Shown here one piece after another: positions 48,628-59,346 of a stretch of DNA of 64,000 nt. Made by a program: the position numbers and the translations under genes. The stretch comes from Symmetrospora coprosmae. Its lineage: Eukaryota > Basidiomycota > Cystobasidiomycetes > Symmetrosporaceae. The notes beneath the pieces are model-generated. The model did not search any database. It was not told the origin of the DNA and worked only from the letters and a program-made list of their open reading frames with translations. The stretch is from the NCBI GenBank assembly GCA_008802785.1, contig VUYT01000015.1, positions 186,001-250,000 on the forward strand. The letters are read 5' to 3'. The stretch's first letter is position 1. Each line of letters opens with the position of its first letter.

Positions 48628-50634
48628 ATGGTCGCTTCCCGCCAGGCCGCTCTACTGCATCCGCGGAAGGCAACCCGCCAGCAACCATTTAGGAGACCTG
48701 CAATATCCGCTTTCCTTCTCGCTCTCTGCCTCGCTGCTCCGACGGCAAATGCGCAAGAGTCGCCTCTCGCATCAACTTCCGCAACGATAGCGCCCTCTTC
48801 CGCTGCACCGCCGTCGTCGTCAGCTGGAAGCGGGGACGCCGCTACCATGGCGACTTCAACTGCAGTCCCGGTAGCAGCAGGCACCATCTGGTCAACAGCG
48901 TACACGCTACGGTTCCCACTGCCAGTCTCTGCGCAACTACCGGAGCTGGCGCCTGCGTCATATCCGGTAGCGCAGCCACAGTCCTCTTCAGCGCCTCTGT
49001 CGCCAACATCTATCAGTACCCGAAGCGCCCAGTCCGGTCAGGACGTCAGCCCGATCATGTCTTTCAGCACTCTGCCCAGTCTGCGCATTGCGACGGTCAC
49101 CGACATCTGGTGGTCGCCTGTGCAAGGGCAAGGCGGGCCTGGCATCCCCGCGAGAAGGTTGCCGGGTCCCTGGTCAAAGTACGACAGGATAGTTGTCGCA
49201 CATGCAGTGATGGGCAGCCTGGCGTGGCTCATCGTGTGTACCTCCCTTCGTGCCATTTTATGCATGTAGGCTGGAGTTGATTGACGGAGTCTGTCTCACA
49301 CCGCCGTTCCAGGTCTCACCACTCGCCATCATCATGGCAAGATGGTCCAAGGAGCGCTCCGAAACCAGGCCAGAAGCAGCCACACTTTCTGCTCACAAGT
49401 GGCTACAGTCCATCGGCACTTTCATTTTCACGCTTGTGGCGGTCATTCTCGGAGGTATTGCAACGAACGTACAGGGCTCGAGCCGGCACTTCGCCTCTGC
49501 GCACCAGCGAATGGGGCTCGTCCTGCTACTCCTGCTTGTGTGAGTTCGCGCCTGTCAGTCATCCAGCGAGGAGGACTGCTCACTAATGCGCCGTCCTGAG
49601 CAGTTTGCAGATAATTCTTGGCCGCTCCGTCGCAGGCCGCGCAAACAGGAATGAGAGGCACATGTCGGTTGGCAGTCTAGTGCACATCCTCGGCGGCGTG
49701 CTCCTCACTGCAATCGGATTCGCCCAAGTCTATCTAGGTTTCGAGCAGTACGAGCAGAAGTCGAACCGGAAGGTGCCGGTAGCAGTGAAGGCCATCTGTA
49801 AGCTGTCACTGATTGGTTGCTAGACTCACCCGCGGTTTCATGTCTCTGACAGGCGTTGCGCTGCCATCTTCCACAGGGGCCGTCATCGTCGCCCTGTTCT
49901 CGCTGTACCTCATCGTACTCGCCGTCCGATCTCGCCTCCCTTCGCACAAGCGCAGCATCAAGCTGCGTCGGCGGCGCGCGCAGGTGTACGGACCAAGTGC
50001 GCGCACGCCACAGGCGACTATGCGGACAGGCACTCAGAGCTGGGAGCGTATCACGGGCGCCGGATCAGCGGGATCTCTACCCGCGCAGACAAGCGCTTCG
50101 AGCCTCCCCGACCCCCTGATGGCCCAGCGAGAAGGGCCATCACTCATCACCCTACCAGCCACTGCACGCACCACTCGGCAGCCTTTCGGTGATCTCCGCA
50201 TGCTCACTAGCGATGGCGAAGGTCAGCAGCAGCAGGTGCATTCGCCCGACCCGTTCGCCGATCCCGTCGGCCCACCTGCGGCGCACTTTTCCGCCTATTC
50301 GCGCCAGCCCCGGGGTGACGTCGGTCCGAGCGCACTGAGCTTGCCAGTGATCAATACGGCGCCCTTGCATTCAGCAATCCCTGTCCCCGCTCCACTCCGG
50401 CCCATCTCAGAGGACGGGTCATTCAGCGCCGTATCCATTCGAACTTCTCCACCACGCAGCTCGCCTGAAGCGTGGAGAAGGGCTTCTGCCCCGCTCAGCG
50501 CGCTTGCAGACGACGACGACGACGGCAACGAGAGCCCGACAGATACGCTCCAACCTGCAGAAAGACTTGGATCGATTGGTCACCGGAACTCGACGTCCAG
50601 CGTGCGGCGGAAAGCCGTTCCGCCATTTCTGTAA
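48628..50634 (+). CDS. Cytochrome b561-type membrane protein, secreted N terminus
   Basis: Cytochrome b561 proteins carry electrons across membranes through two haems held by four histidines. Four exons (48628-49233, 49313-49539, 49604-49797, 49853-50634) join in phase for 602 residues. A signal-anchor-like segment (ISAFLLALCLAAPTANA) precedes a 150-residue Ser/Pro/Ala-rich region. The b561 core has the expected order of helices and histidines: VAHAVMGSLAWLIVSPL, HKWLQSIGTFIFTLVAV, SAHQRMGLVLLLLLV, and GSLVHILGGVLLTAIGFAQ with YLGFEQYE, then VALPSSTGAVIVALFSLYL. A basic, disordered 220-residue tail follows. There is no DOMON or flavin-reductase domain, so the electron donor is unclear; a ferric reductase or ascorbate-type role is only inferred. 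The gene ends 83 bases from the COG2 stop on the other strand. Confidence 0.82.
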
Positions 50635-50717
50635 CTCTAGACTTTCACCTTTCGTATGCTCAAGACGCGAATACAACAACAGTGCGGATACTGCCATCGT
50701 GCCGTTGTCGTAACAGC

Positions 50718-53700
50718 CTACTTTGTCCAATCCGCTACCACGGCGCGCAGCGCTGCCAAAGACTCGCCCGCTGACAAATCAGCGCCCAGCGATTCTGCCT
50801 CCTTCGCGAATGCCTCGATGTCGACACTCATCTGCTCCTTGACCCGCTCGTCCTCTGCGTTTGGTCCGGCCGCATCATCCGCGCTAGCTGCTGCGGAAGC
50901 AGTACCCCGGCCAAAAAGCGAGGAGAACCCCGTGCCCTGCCTGCCCTTCTTCAGACGTCGCAGGGCGTCTCCGTCCTTCTTCATCTTGGACAGTGCAGCT
51001 TCGTACTTGTTTGCCAAGTCCTCGAGCAGCGCCTGCATCAATACCTGTCGTTCACCGCCAGGCAGTACTTTCCCCGCGCCGTCGAGGAATGCTCTTGCTG
51101 GCCGCAGGATGTTCGGCACAAAGTACGATGGCTCTGGCAGCGCTGGTGCCTTTGCAGAGCGCGGCGCGGCACGGACCTGAGATGCGCCGGAACGGACGAG
51201 TCGTAGCGGTTCTGAACAGCGCTTGGACAGGATGCCGACGAGCTGCAAAAGCAACGGAGGTGCAAGTGCGGTAATTGAGGCGAGTGATGCGCTCATGGTA
51301 GCTGCATCGGAATAAACGTCAGAGTGGGCATGATATCAATTTCAGCAAGCAAGAGACGCACCATCAGGTGTGCTCTCGTCGCCGTCTCCCGGCCTGAGCG
51401 ACCCGCCGCCCAGCTTTGGCAGTTTGGGCGTGATCACATCCTGGAAGAGGCGATCGACGAGCTCCCTGAGTTTGACGGCGTCGTGGATAATTATCGACAG
51501 CTTTCGCAGTGCATCTTCATCGCTCTGCTCGTCTGAAGCAGGACTTGAGCTGCTCGCTGGCTGTGGCGTGCCTGGTCGGCTCCCGGCACCAGCTGCAGCG
51601 GAGAGCGCCGAAGGGAGCAGCTGTGGACGAAGCCGAGCAGATCAGCGAAGCTCGACCGGCGGCAGGTCTACACAGAGCAGTGCTGGCTCACCCGTTGTAG
51701 GCTGACACCGCTCGCCGTACGTTGCAGTGCAGCCGACGGCGCGGATGATGCCGGGTAACCAGCCAACTGATTACCAGCTAGCACGCTCTGCGCGCTGCCG
51801 AGCTGCTGCCGCACGGCATCAGGAAGGCTGGCATTGACCCAGGTCCTGTATCGGCTGAGCAGCTGCAGGGTGAGTCTCCAAAAGCGGCCGGCAAGATCGC
51901 TAAGGTAGATATCGTCCTTCCAGCACGACCCAATGGCGGTGTACACACTCTCGCTTGCCGCGAGAAGCAGTGGCGTCGACTGCACGGTCGAAGGGGCTTG
52001 ATAGACTGCAGCAGCAGGACAGCACTCAGCTGACTGGACTGCGAATCAGTCTGCGGATAGCGTACAACCCGACCTACTGATAGTGGTGGCTAGAACAGAC
52101 TCGAGAACCCCGACAATCTCCTTGAAGCGGAGCTGGTAGTAGACGGGCAGCTGCCAGCGCTTCATGAAAGCAGTGTACTGCGGGCTGTTGCGGAGTATCT
52201 GCAGATACTTCTGGCTCGGACATAGGTTTTCCAGTCGGCCAATGAAGGCTTGCGTAGCGGTGTAGTTCTGTACATTCGTTCAAGACAGGTTTGGTGAGCA
52301 TCAAACCTCCCTTCCTCACTGTCGTGCAGTTGTGACCTACACGGTGGAACGTCTCTGGTCTCCCAGCCGAGAAGATGAGGTGACCGCACTCTCCCATCAA
52401 GCGCTGGGCTATTTCCGCCCAGACGACATTTGACAGAATCTCGTAGCCGGGCTTGCTGCCGTTCCGGTCCGAGAGCAGCCGCTCGCGTGTAGCCGGCGAG
52501 CCAGGGACGGTCGCATCGCCGTCCTGGCCGAGTATGGTGGACGACGACATCGTCGGCTCCCTAGCAGCGGGGCCAGCATGCCCAGTCCCTTGCGCAGGTT
52601 TGCGCTCTGTGATTTCGAGAACGACGCCCAGCTCCTTGCTGATGAAGATGAGCAGCTTGTTGTACATGTCCACGAGCGCGTCCGAGATAAAGGTATCGGT
52701 GGCAGCAGCGCTGGGAGAGGCGTGGACCAGATCGATCTGGTAAAAGGGAGGTATGGCGCTCTTGTCTTCGGCTGATCCCGCCGTGCTGCCCGTACTTGAC
52801 TTCGCAGACTGCTGCTGCTGCTGCTGAGCGAAGCTGAAGGGGAAGCTGCCGCCGCCCGCTCCAGAGCTGGGACTGGCCAGAGTGGGCGTGACAGCCAGCA
52901 TGGAGCCCAGACTGCCGAAACCGGCAAAGGGAGTGACGGGCATCATGGGACTCTGGGGCGCCAGGAGGGCTTCGCGGTGTATTGTGCGGACGACAAAGTC
53001 GGAGACTAGGTTTCGCCGGATGACCTCTTCTGCCAGCCGGAACTGCGACATTGAGGCGTAGGTCCGGAAGAGGTCTGTGAGCGCCTCGGTGCGCGCCCGC
53101 TGCGCTGCTGCCATTGACTGGGTGCTACTGCCTGTGTGGAAGGAGGTGAGTGTCGAAGATAGGAGAGACGAGAGATCTTGTTGTAGCGTTGCCGATATCC
53201 GGTCGATGCGCTGCGGCAGGGTAATCGGAGTTGCTCAGCAGGTTGGCCGGGAGCTCATGACAAGCCAATGCATGATTCCTCACTGGCTGGAGGCTCTTTA
53301 CGAAACGATGATCCTGCGACTTGCGGACGAGGTACAGTAGCTGGTTGTACTCTTGCGCTGTCCGCTCGAGGCGCTTGGTGTCGGAGCCCATGGATCTATC
53401 GACCTTACCCGCTGCTGCGCCGACCCCGCTGGCCATGTGACCAAGCGCGGCAGCTTTCTTGCTCTGTTGCTGCTGAGAAGCAGATACACGTCTTACTGCG
53501 TCCAGATTGGGTGCCTGGCGAGTCGCGGGACTGAGCGTGCTCGCCTCGTGCGGGCTGCTGATGAGGAGCATATCTTCGACCTTTAGGAGCTGCTCGTTGA
53601 CGGCCAGCAGCTTTCTGGCCGTGAGCTTTCTCTGGCGTATGCGCTCTCGCTTCTCGAGCTTGTCCCTCAGCGCACTCCGGACGCTCTCGAGCTCCTCGCG

Positions 53701-54162
53701 GGCCTCGCGTATCTCCCTGCTGATGCCCTCGAGCGGTTTCCGCATGCGGTACGCCATCTGGTCCTCGCTCCCGAGCAGGTGGGCGCCTCCGAGGTTGATG
53801 AAATCCTCGTAGTCCGAGTTGATGATGCTCACGAGCTGGGCGCGCAGCGAGGTGAGGTACGTGCGGAGCTCTGAGCGCAGGTCGTCGAGGAGCATGTGCT
53901 TGCGCGAGAGGAGGAAGTCGGACGCGTGGAACGGCTCGACGAGGAAGAGCGAGTGGGAGAGGGTGGCCGGGAAGGGTAGCGAGAGTTCCTGTCCAGGTGC
54001 TTCTGCTGCGGATGCGCCATCTTTGGGCGTACCCTTGCCATCCTGCAGCGTGTGCGTGCTTGTCCTGTTCTTGCCCGCTGACGGCCCGGAGCCCGGACCC
54101 GCTGTCGAGCCAAGGTCATTGCTACCAGCAGGAGCCTTCCCCGTCTCCGTCTCCTCCTCCAT
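50718..54162 (-). CDS. COG2: COG2, conserved oligomeric Golgi complex subunit 2
   Basis: COG2 is a lobe A subunit of the COG Golgi tethering complex. The multi-exon gene starts at ATG 54162 (MEEETETGKAPAGS); a longer frame upstream begins without an ATG. After about 70 disordered residues come LPFPATLSHSLFLVEPFHASDFLL, the conserved start of the family, and the coiled-coil EDFINLGGAHLLGSE region (RMRKPLEGISREIREARE, ALRDKLEKRERIRQRKL). Then follow LERTAQEYNQLLYLV, ASMSQFRLAEEVIRRNLV, YEILSNVVWAEIAQRLMGE, NYTATQAFIGRLENLC and FWRLTLQLLSRYRTWV. The last exon (51296 to 50718) ends VVADWTK. Several polyGln or polySer inserts occur. Introns are short. The total is near 1,000 residues, slightly longer than typical fungal COG2. 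Confidence 0.9.
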
Positions 54163-54898
54163 GTCCACTCCCTCTTTCCTGCTCCTGTGAAGTATGCTAG
54201 AGGTCGAAGCGCGTCCGTACAAGGTCAAGCACGGGATGCCAGTACAAGGCAGTGGATGCCGCCTCCCTCTGCCTCATACCCTTCGAGGCAGCAGTACAGC
54301 GCACCCACCGGGCACAGAGCACAAGTGCAGTGCCAATACTGTACTCCGCCTTCGCCTCAGAGCAATGGCGCTGTGCACACCATCACTCTCACAAGCTGCC
54401 CTTACTGCTGCTCGCCTGAAGCTCCCCCGCCCGCTCAGCCTACACAGACGCGTTTCAGGACGCGCGTGCTGCAATCCGAGCTCGGCGGCAGCAGCAGTGC
54501 AGCCTTGAGCGAGGGTGGCAGCAGTGTGAGCGCTCCTATGACTCGACTCTGCTCAGGCTCCATCCTGGCACCACGGCGCAATCAGCTCGCGTGACTGACA
54601 GCCCGTGACGCAAATCAGCTCTTTTTCCTTGCCATAGAGACCGAGGGCGCAGCAGGAGAAGGGAAGGTCTGATCTGCCTAGCGCAGGCTGTGCAATCTGC
54701 TCTGCTCTGCTCTAATCTATCCTGCTCACTTACATCTGAGCCTCCTAATACCAGAGCAGCAGCTACTCGTTTCACTCCCTTCTGCCCTTTCCACTCCCCC
54801 TCAGCGCCTCCTGCGAACCAGCTTAAACTGCACCACACACCAGCTTTCACGCGCATCCGAAGCTCCCCCAACCACAGAACCCCGAGCAGCGCTTCGCA
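54163..54898. promoter_or_regulatory. Divergent promoter, COG2 and PMP3
   Basis: These 736 bases lie between the COG2 ATG (minus) and the PMP3 ATG (plus). A plus-strand frame at 54187-54594 encodes 135 residues with CQYC and CPYCC pairs, which could suggest a zinc site. No splice context or homologue is known to me, and it lies where two promoters must be, so I do not call it a gene. The sequence 54700-54890 is pyrimidine-rich, like a leader. Confidence 0.5.
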
Positions 54899-55372
54899 AT
54901 GGGCTTCTGCGAGATTCTCGTACGCACTGCCGGGCATGCCACTGGGCTTGACCGGTCTCCATGCAAGCGTGCTGATGCAGCCTCTCTCGCCCGTCCACCT
55001 TGCCCATTTCGCCGACCGTGTCCTTCCTCCCCTTGACATCTATACAGCTCGCGATCATTCTCCCTCCTGCAGCCGTCCTCGCTCGAGGCGGTGGATGGTG
55101 AATCCGAGTTCTGGGCAGCGCGCGTTGGGTCTTGTCATCATCGGCTGACCAGCTACGGGCATCGCCTCTCCGTTGAAACAGTTGCGCCATCTTCATCAAC
55201 ATCATCCTGACGCTCTGCGGTTGGATACCAGGCGTGATACACGCGCTATTGTGAGCAGCGACTTGTTGATGCAGCCTAGCCGGGAGCAGTGCGATTGCGA
55301 CTGACGTTCTGCCTTCCCGCGGACCGCTGCTCGCACTACCTCAGCTACTGCTGCGCGCCAAGGCGACAATAG
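54899..55372 (+). CDS. PMP3-family plasma membrane proteolipid
   Basis: PMP3 (UPF0057, plant RCI2) proteins are 50-60 residue double-spanning proteins that help maintain membrane potential and salt tolerance. Four short exons join in phase: 54899-54919, 55048-55097, 55182-55250 and 55345-55372, giving 55 residues. Exon 1 reads MGFCEIL and exon 2 LAIILPPAAVLARGGG, the first membrane segment and loop. Exon 3 reads CAIFINIILTLCGWIPGVIH, the second segment with the family signature WIPGxIHA. The last exon gives YCCAPRRQ. That tail is less like other fungi, so the last acceptor is the weakest call. The C-terminal cysteine pair could be lipid-modified. The gene converges on the zinc transporter, 109 bases apart. 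Confidence 0.83.
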
Positions 55373-55481
55373 CACTGCTCAAATGCCTAGCCCGAGGCTT
55401 GCGAACGTTGGACTACTGCGGTCCAGACCATGCATGTATACCCCTACATGTTGTATCTCCCATCTCTGCAATCTAAAGGCC

Positions 55482-58400
55482 CTAATGATGGTGACCGTGC
55501 GCGCTGTGCGATCCATGGTCATGCAAGTGTGAGTGCGCGGGTTGATCGTGGCCTTGCGCATCAGGGCCATGCCCGTTGCAGGTGCTGTCCCCTGATACGT
55601 GATTGTGATCGTGCTCTTGCCCGTTGCTGTGAGCGTGTCCATGTCCATGTCCATGATCACCGTGGTCGTGGCCTGCCCCATGTCCGTGCCCATGGTCGTG
55701 GCTGTGCCCATGCCCGTGGTCATGTCCATGTCCGTGCCCGTGCTGCCGCTGATGCTCGACCTCCGCTTGGAGCGCTCTGGCCTCCTCGAACCGGACGACC
55801 TGCACCGTGAGCTCGACGAGCCTCTGCGCCTGCTTTGACGGCCCCCGCGCACTCGCCGCACCGTTGAATGCAGGCGTGCCGAGCGCGCCCAGGCACCGCT
55901 CCCGCGCCCACGACGTGAGCTCGAGAATCTCGCTGTCCGTCGCCTCCTGTCGCACCTGCACGTTCAGCGTCACGACCGTCGTCGTGGGCTCCGTCGACAC
56001 GGGCGCTGGAGCAGCAGAGAGCGACTTGCGCCCGAAGGACGAGGGCTTGCCTGTGCTTGAGAGCGGCACGGGCGGAGGGTGCGGCGTGAGCTGCCAGATG
56101 TGGGGAGGGGGAAGGAAGACGACTGAAGGGTGATTTTCGATCTGAGATAAGGACGGAGAGCGACTTTTCTCAACGCTTGTATACGCCACTTCCAGGCCAC
56201 AGGCATGTCAACGCACCTCCTCTATGGCTCGCCGAAGCGCATTCATCTCGCCGCCGCCCATCTCTGCGGTCGCTGGAGCCGTCTGCAACAGCACTCTGCC
56301 CGTAGCAACCGCCGCGGGGTAGGCGATGTAGAACATGGCTATGCTCTGAAGGAGCGCCACGACCTTGTCGAGCGGCGCCAGCTGCTGCGCCGGGATGAGC
56401 AGGCTCGCCACGGCCAGCATAACGGAGAAGCAGAGAACGGTGAGTGAGAATGGGTTTGTCAAGAGCGCATTGTGCAGCGTCGTGAAGATGCGGGATCGAT
56501 GCGAGCCGGCCGGGAGACGCTGTTTGAGAGAGTAGGTTGCTGAGCCGACGGCTTTTCATCGTATGCACTCCTGGTCAGCCAGCTGCATCCGAATACTGCG
56601 AAGCGTGGGGGCCAGGCTCACCTTCCGTCAATGAAGCGTGGGTCTGTAACGCAATGGCAGTGAAGAGGCACGCTGCTATCGAGAGCACAAGCAAGCGGGT
56701 GGGAATGAGGACACTGCGGAGGACGATTTCGGTAGTCAGCGACCGTCCGAGAGCCTGGTCAGCAGACAACAGGCTCACACTCACCCAAGGTCGTCTTCCC
56801 ACTCAAATACGCTTCCCGTCCCTTTACTCGCCATCGCGATGCCTTCTCCATGCCCCATCGACCCGTGTGCTGCACCGTGGCTGGCATCGCCCACAGCGCC
56901 ATCTGGCCCCGCTTCATCTGGACCATGCAGCAGGAGGACGTGCTCCACCGACTCCTTGCACACATACACGGCCGAGAAGATCAGGTACACGCATTGTGTG
57001 AAGTGCGAGAGGGTTGTCACGCGCGAGGTGCTGTTGGCGAACAGGGCGGAAAGACGGTACTGCGCGTCAGCGGCCGGAGCCTGGGCCTGCCGACCCGTAC
57101 ATGGACGCCACCTACCCGAACGGATACCGGACGCCATTATCCGCCGCTCTTCTGCCTTGCATGATGTCCCAGAGTCGCTCAGTGCCCCTTGCGTTCCCTT
57201 CGACGAGCACACTGCTCAGCGCTGCCATACCGTCGAATACGACGAGGTAGCCCAAGCCGGTGACTGCGAGGCTCTCCCCGCTCTGTCCCGTGATCCACAG
57301 GCTGGCCCCGAGTGCAATCTCTGCTGCGGACGCGGCGAGCGCGATCTGCGTCAAGATGGGCAAGTGGAACGCCACCGCGACACCGAACCGGACAGGGGAG
57401 GGGAGGTGCGAGTACTTGTTCCTTAGCGAGATGGACGGGATGAGAGATGGGTCGGACGAAGAATGGCGGTGGCGTGATGAGACAGACGACGAGAGTGCTG
57501 GCACCGAGCGGGGCGTGGAGAGGGTGCTGCTGGGCGAGAGGGGTGACTTTGCGCCGTTCATCGCGTGCGAAGGCGACAGACTCGACGACGAGATCCTCCG
57601 AGGCGAGCCAGAGGCCGAGCCTGGTGCGCTTGCATGACTGCCGTTAGTGTCGATGAACGGGAAGAAGTTGTGCGACATCGAATGCCGGTGATGGTGTCCT
57701 CTCCGGCTGTTGGGCATGGCGCTCTCGTCCGATTGCCCGAGGTACTGCTGCGATGCCTGCTGATTCGCGCGCGTGGGCATCTGCTTGTTTGAGAAGCCCC
57801 ACCCGCGTGTCTCTGCGCCAGGGATGTCGACCGCGACAGACGCGTTCACGCCATCCTCTTCCTCGTTGTCGTGCTCGTGCGTTTGATAGCCCGGCAGACC
57901 CTGCTGCTCTGGCCGGGGAAAGAAGACGGACAAGTTGCGCGAGTGCACTCTCGAGTGGCGGCGAGAGTGTTCCCTGCGCTCAGCGGCAGTCATCTGCTGC
58001 GACGAGGAAGGTGGGGGGCCACTGTTGACGCGGAAGCTGCCGCTGTCCCTGCGGCCACCGCCGATAGCGGACGAGGGCGAATTCGGGTTGCTGCTGCTAC
58101 CGCCTCCCATCGAGTAGTTGGGCGAGAAGGGCGAGTTGGGGTTGAGAGGCAGGAAGATGTCTCCCTCTTCGTCCTCCTCGAGCGAGTTGGGCGCGTCCAG
58201 CGGTTCCAGCAGCGCGTTGCTGTCCCTTCTGGCGCTGTCGACTCCACCACCGCCTGTGCCCGCTTGATATTGAGCAGGCGCGTAGCGGGACGACCCGGGT
58301 GTCGCAGCACCACCGTTGTAGACCAAGCCGCCCGCTGGCCCTGCTCCTGCACTGCTCGTGCTTGTCTTTCGGCCCAGCGAGCTCATCGGACTGAGCAGCG

Positions 58401-58905
58401 CCGTCGTGTCCGGGGTTGTTGCCGTCCCGACGCTGCTCGTCTGGGATGACAGCGATGAGTTGCTGTTGCGCGAGTGCAATGACGGCATTGTCCTGCTCGA
58501 AGTCATGCCAGAGGCGACTGCTCCTGCTCCTGCTCCTCCACCAGAGGTCGAGTCCGCTGCAGTAGTCTGCCCGTTCGCGCCGCCTGCCGCCCCCGCTGAC
58601 CCGGAGGGTGCCTTCACCTCGAGCTCGCGGACAAGCGACTTTACTCTGCGGGGTGCATGCTGTGCTGTCAGATGGGCATCTTGCATTACAAACTGCAAGC
58701 ACGCAGACCCACCGCCTGTGCTTGGAGCTGGTCGAGGCTGGTGACATTGCTTGTGGAGGCTCGCTGCAGCTGCTGAGATGGGTGAAGGGGAGAGACCCGC
58801 TGCGAGGAGGGCGACGACAAGGACGCGTCGCGCACAGACCTCCCACGCCACATTGCCCAGAGAACGAGCAGAACACAGAGGCAGTACTGTATGTCGCACT
58901 GTCAT
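55482..58905 (-). CDS. Zrg17-type cation diffusion facilitator, ER zinc transporter subunit
   Basis: Zrg17-like proteins pair with Msc2/Cis4 to carry zinc into the ER and Golgi. After a long disordered Ser-rich N terminus (about 460 residues) come CDF-like helices: PVRFGVAVAFHLPILTQIALA, GLGYLVVFDGMAALSSVLVEG, YPFG, LSHFTQCVYLIFSAVYV followed by CKESVEHVLL, PTRLLVLSIAACLFTAIAL, NPFSLTVLCFSVMLAVASLLI and LLQSIAMFYIAYPAAVATG. Then comes a cytosolic domain (HPSVVFLPPPHIWQL, TVVTLNVQVRQEATDSEIL). The last 110 residues are a His/Gly/Asp repeat (HGHGHGHDHGHGHSHDH and similar), a probable zinc-binding tail. The paired HxxxD zinc site of active CDF carriers is not evident, as in other Zrg17 proteins. 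The start at 58905 is the first ATG; 58686 is an alternative. The junction near 57048-57116 is discussed under findings. Confidence 0.86.
55590..55745 (-). repeat. His-codon repeat tract in the zinc transporter tail
   Basis: Imperfect tandem six-base units encoding His-Gly and His-Asp fill this part of the last exon. The tract is coding and probably evolves by slippage. On the opposite strand it gives spurious Met/Val/Ser-rich frames. Confidence 0.8.
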
Positions 58906-59346
58906 AGAGCTGCACCGGAGCAGGCTGCCTCAGCATGCGCGAGACTGCCCGGTGCGCAGCTCTGCTCTGCCTTTCTGCAGGCCACACCGAGCGGCAGGGA
59001 CGCGTCGCTGGACACAAGATCACAGACTAATACGAGAATACCCAGTCCAACCCAGCAGATTTGTTACTGATTTCACGAGGCACAAGCATCTAGTATGCAT
59101 CGACAGGAATGAGGAGGAAGTGAATGAGGGGGAGTGGATAACGGAGTATCAGAGAGTGCGGAAGAAGACAAAGAGGCCCGATTACATTCTGATGCTTTCA
59201 CGTTCTTCCAAAGTTCCCAGAGTGTCTAGCTTGCATGGAGTCGGTTCTCCGTTTATCCTTTTTGTACCTTGCTGGTCTGTCTGAATGTCCTGTTTCTGGT
59301 GTCTTCCCCCATGCAGCGGTGCTAATGCGGCGCAGATGACCCCTGC
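58906..59346. other. Gap between GH63-like stop and zinc transporter start
   Basis: These 441 bases hold the 3' end of the GH63-like gene and the promoter of the zinc transporter, both on the minus strand. The stretch 59040-59290 is AT-richer than its surroundings, consistent with a 3' untranslated region. No gene was seen. Confidence 0.5.

Noticed and set aside
54187-54594. 135-codon plus-strand frame with CQYC and CPYCC
   Set aside because: The cysteine pairs hint at a zinc site, but the frame occupies the COG2/PMP3 divergent promoter and overlaps the COG2 leader; no homologue known.
55595-55838. Plus-strand Val/Met/Ser-rich frame resembling a membrane protein
   Set aside because: It is the antisense reading of the His-codon repeat in the zinc transporter.
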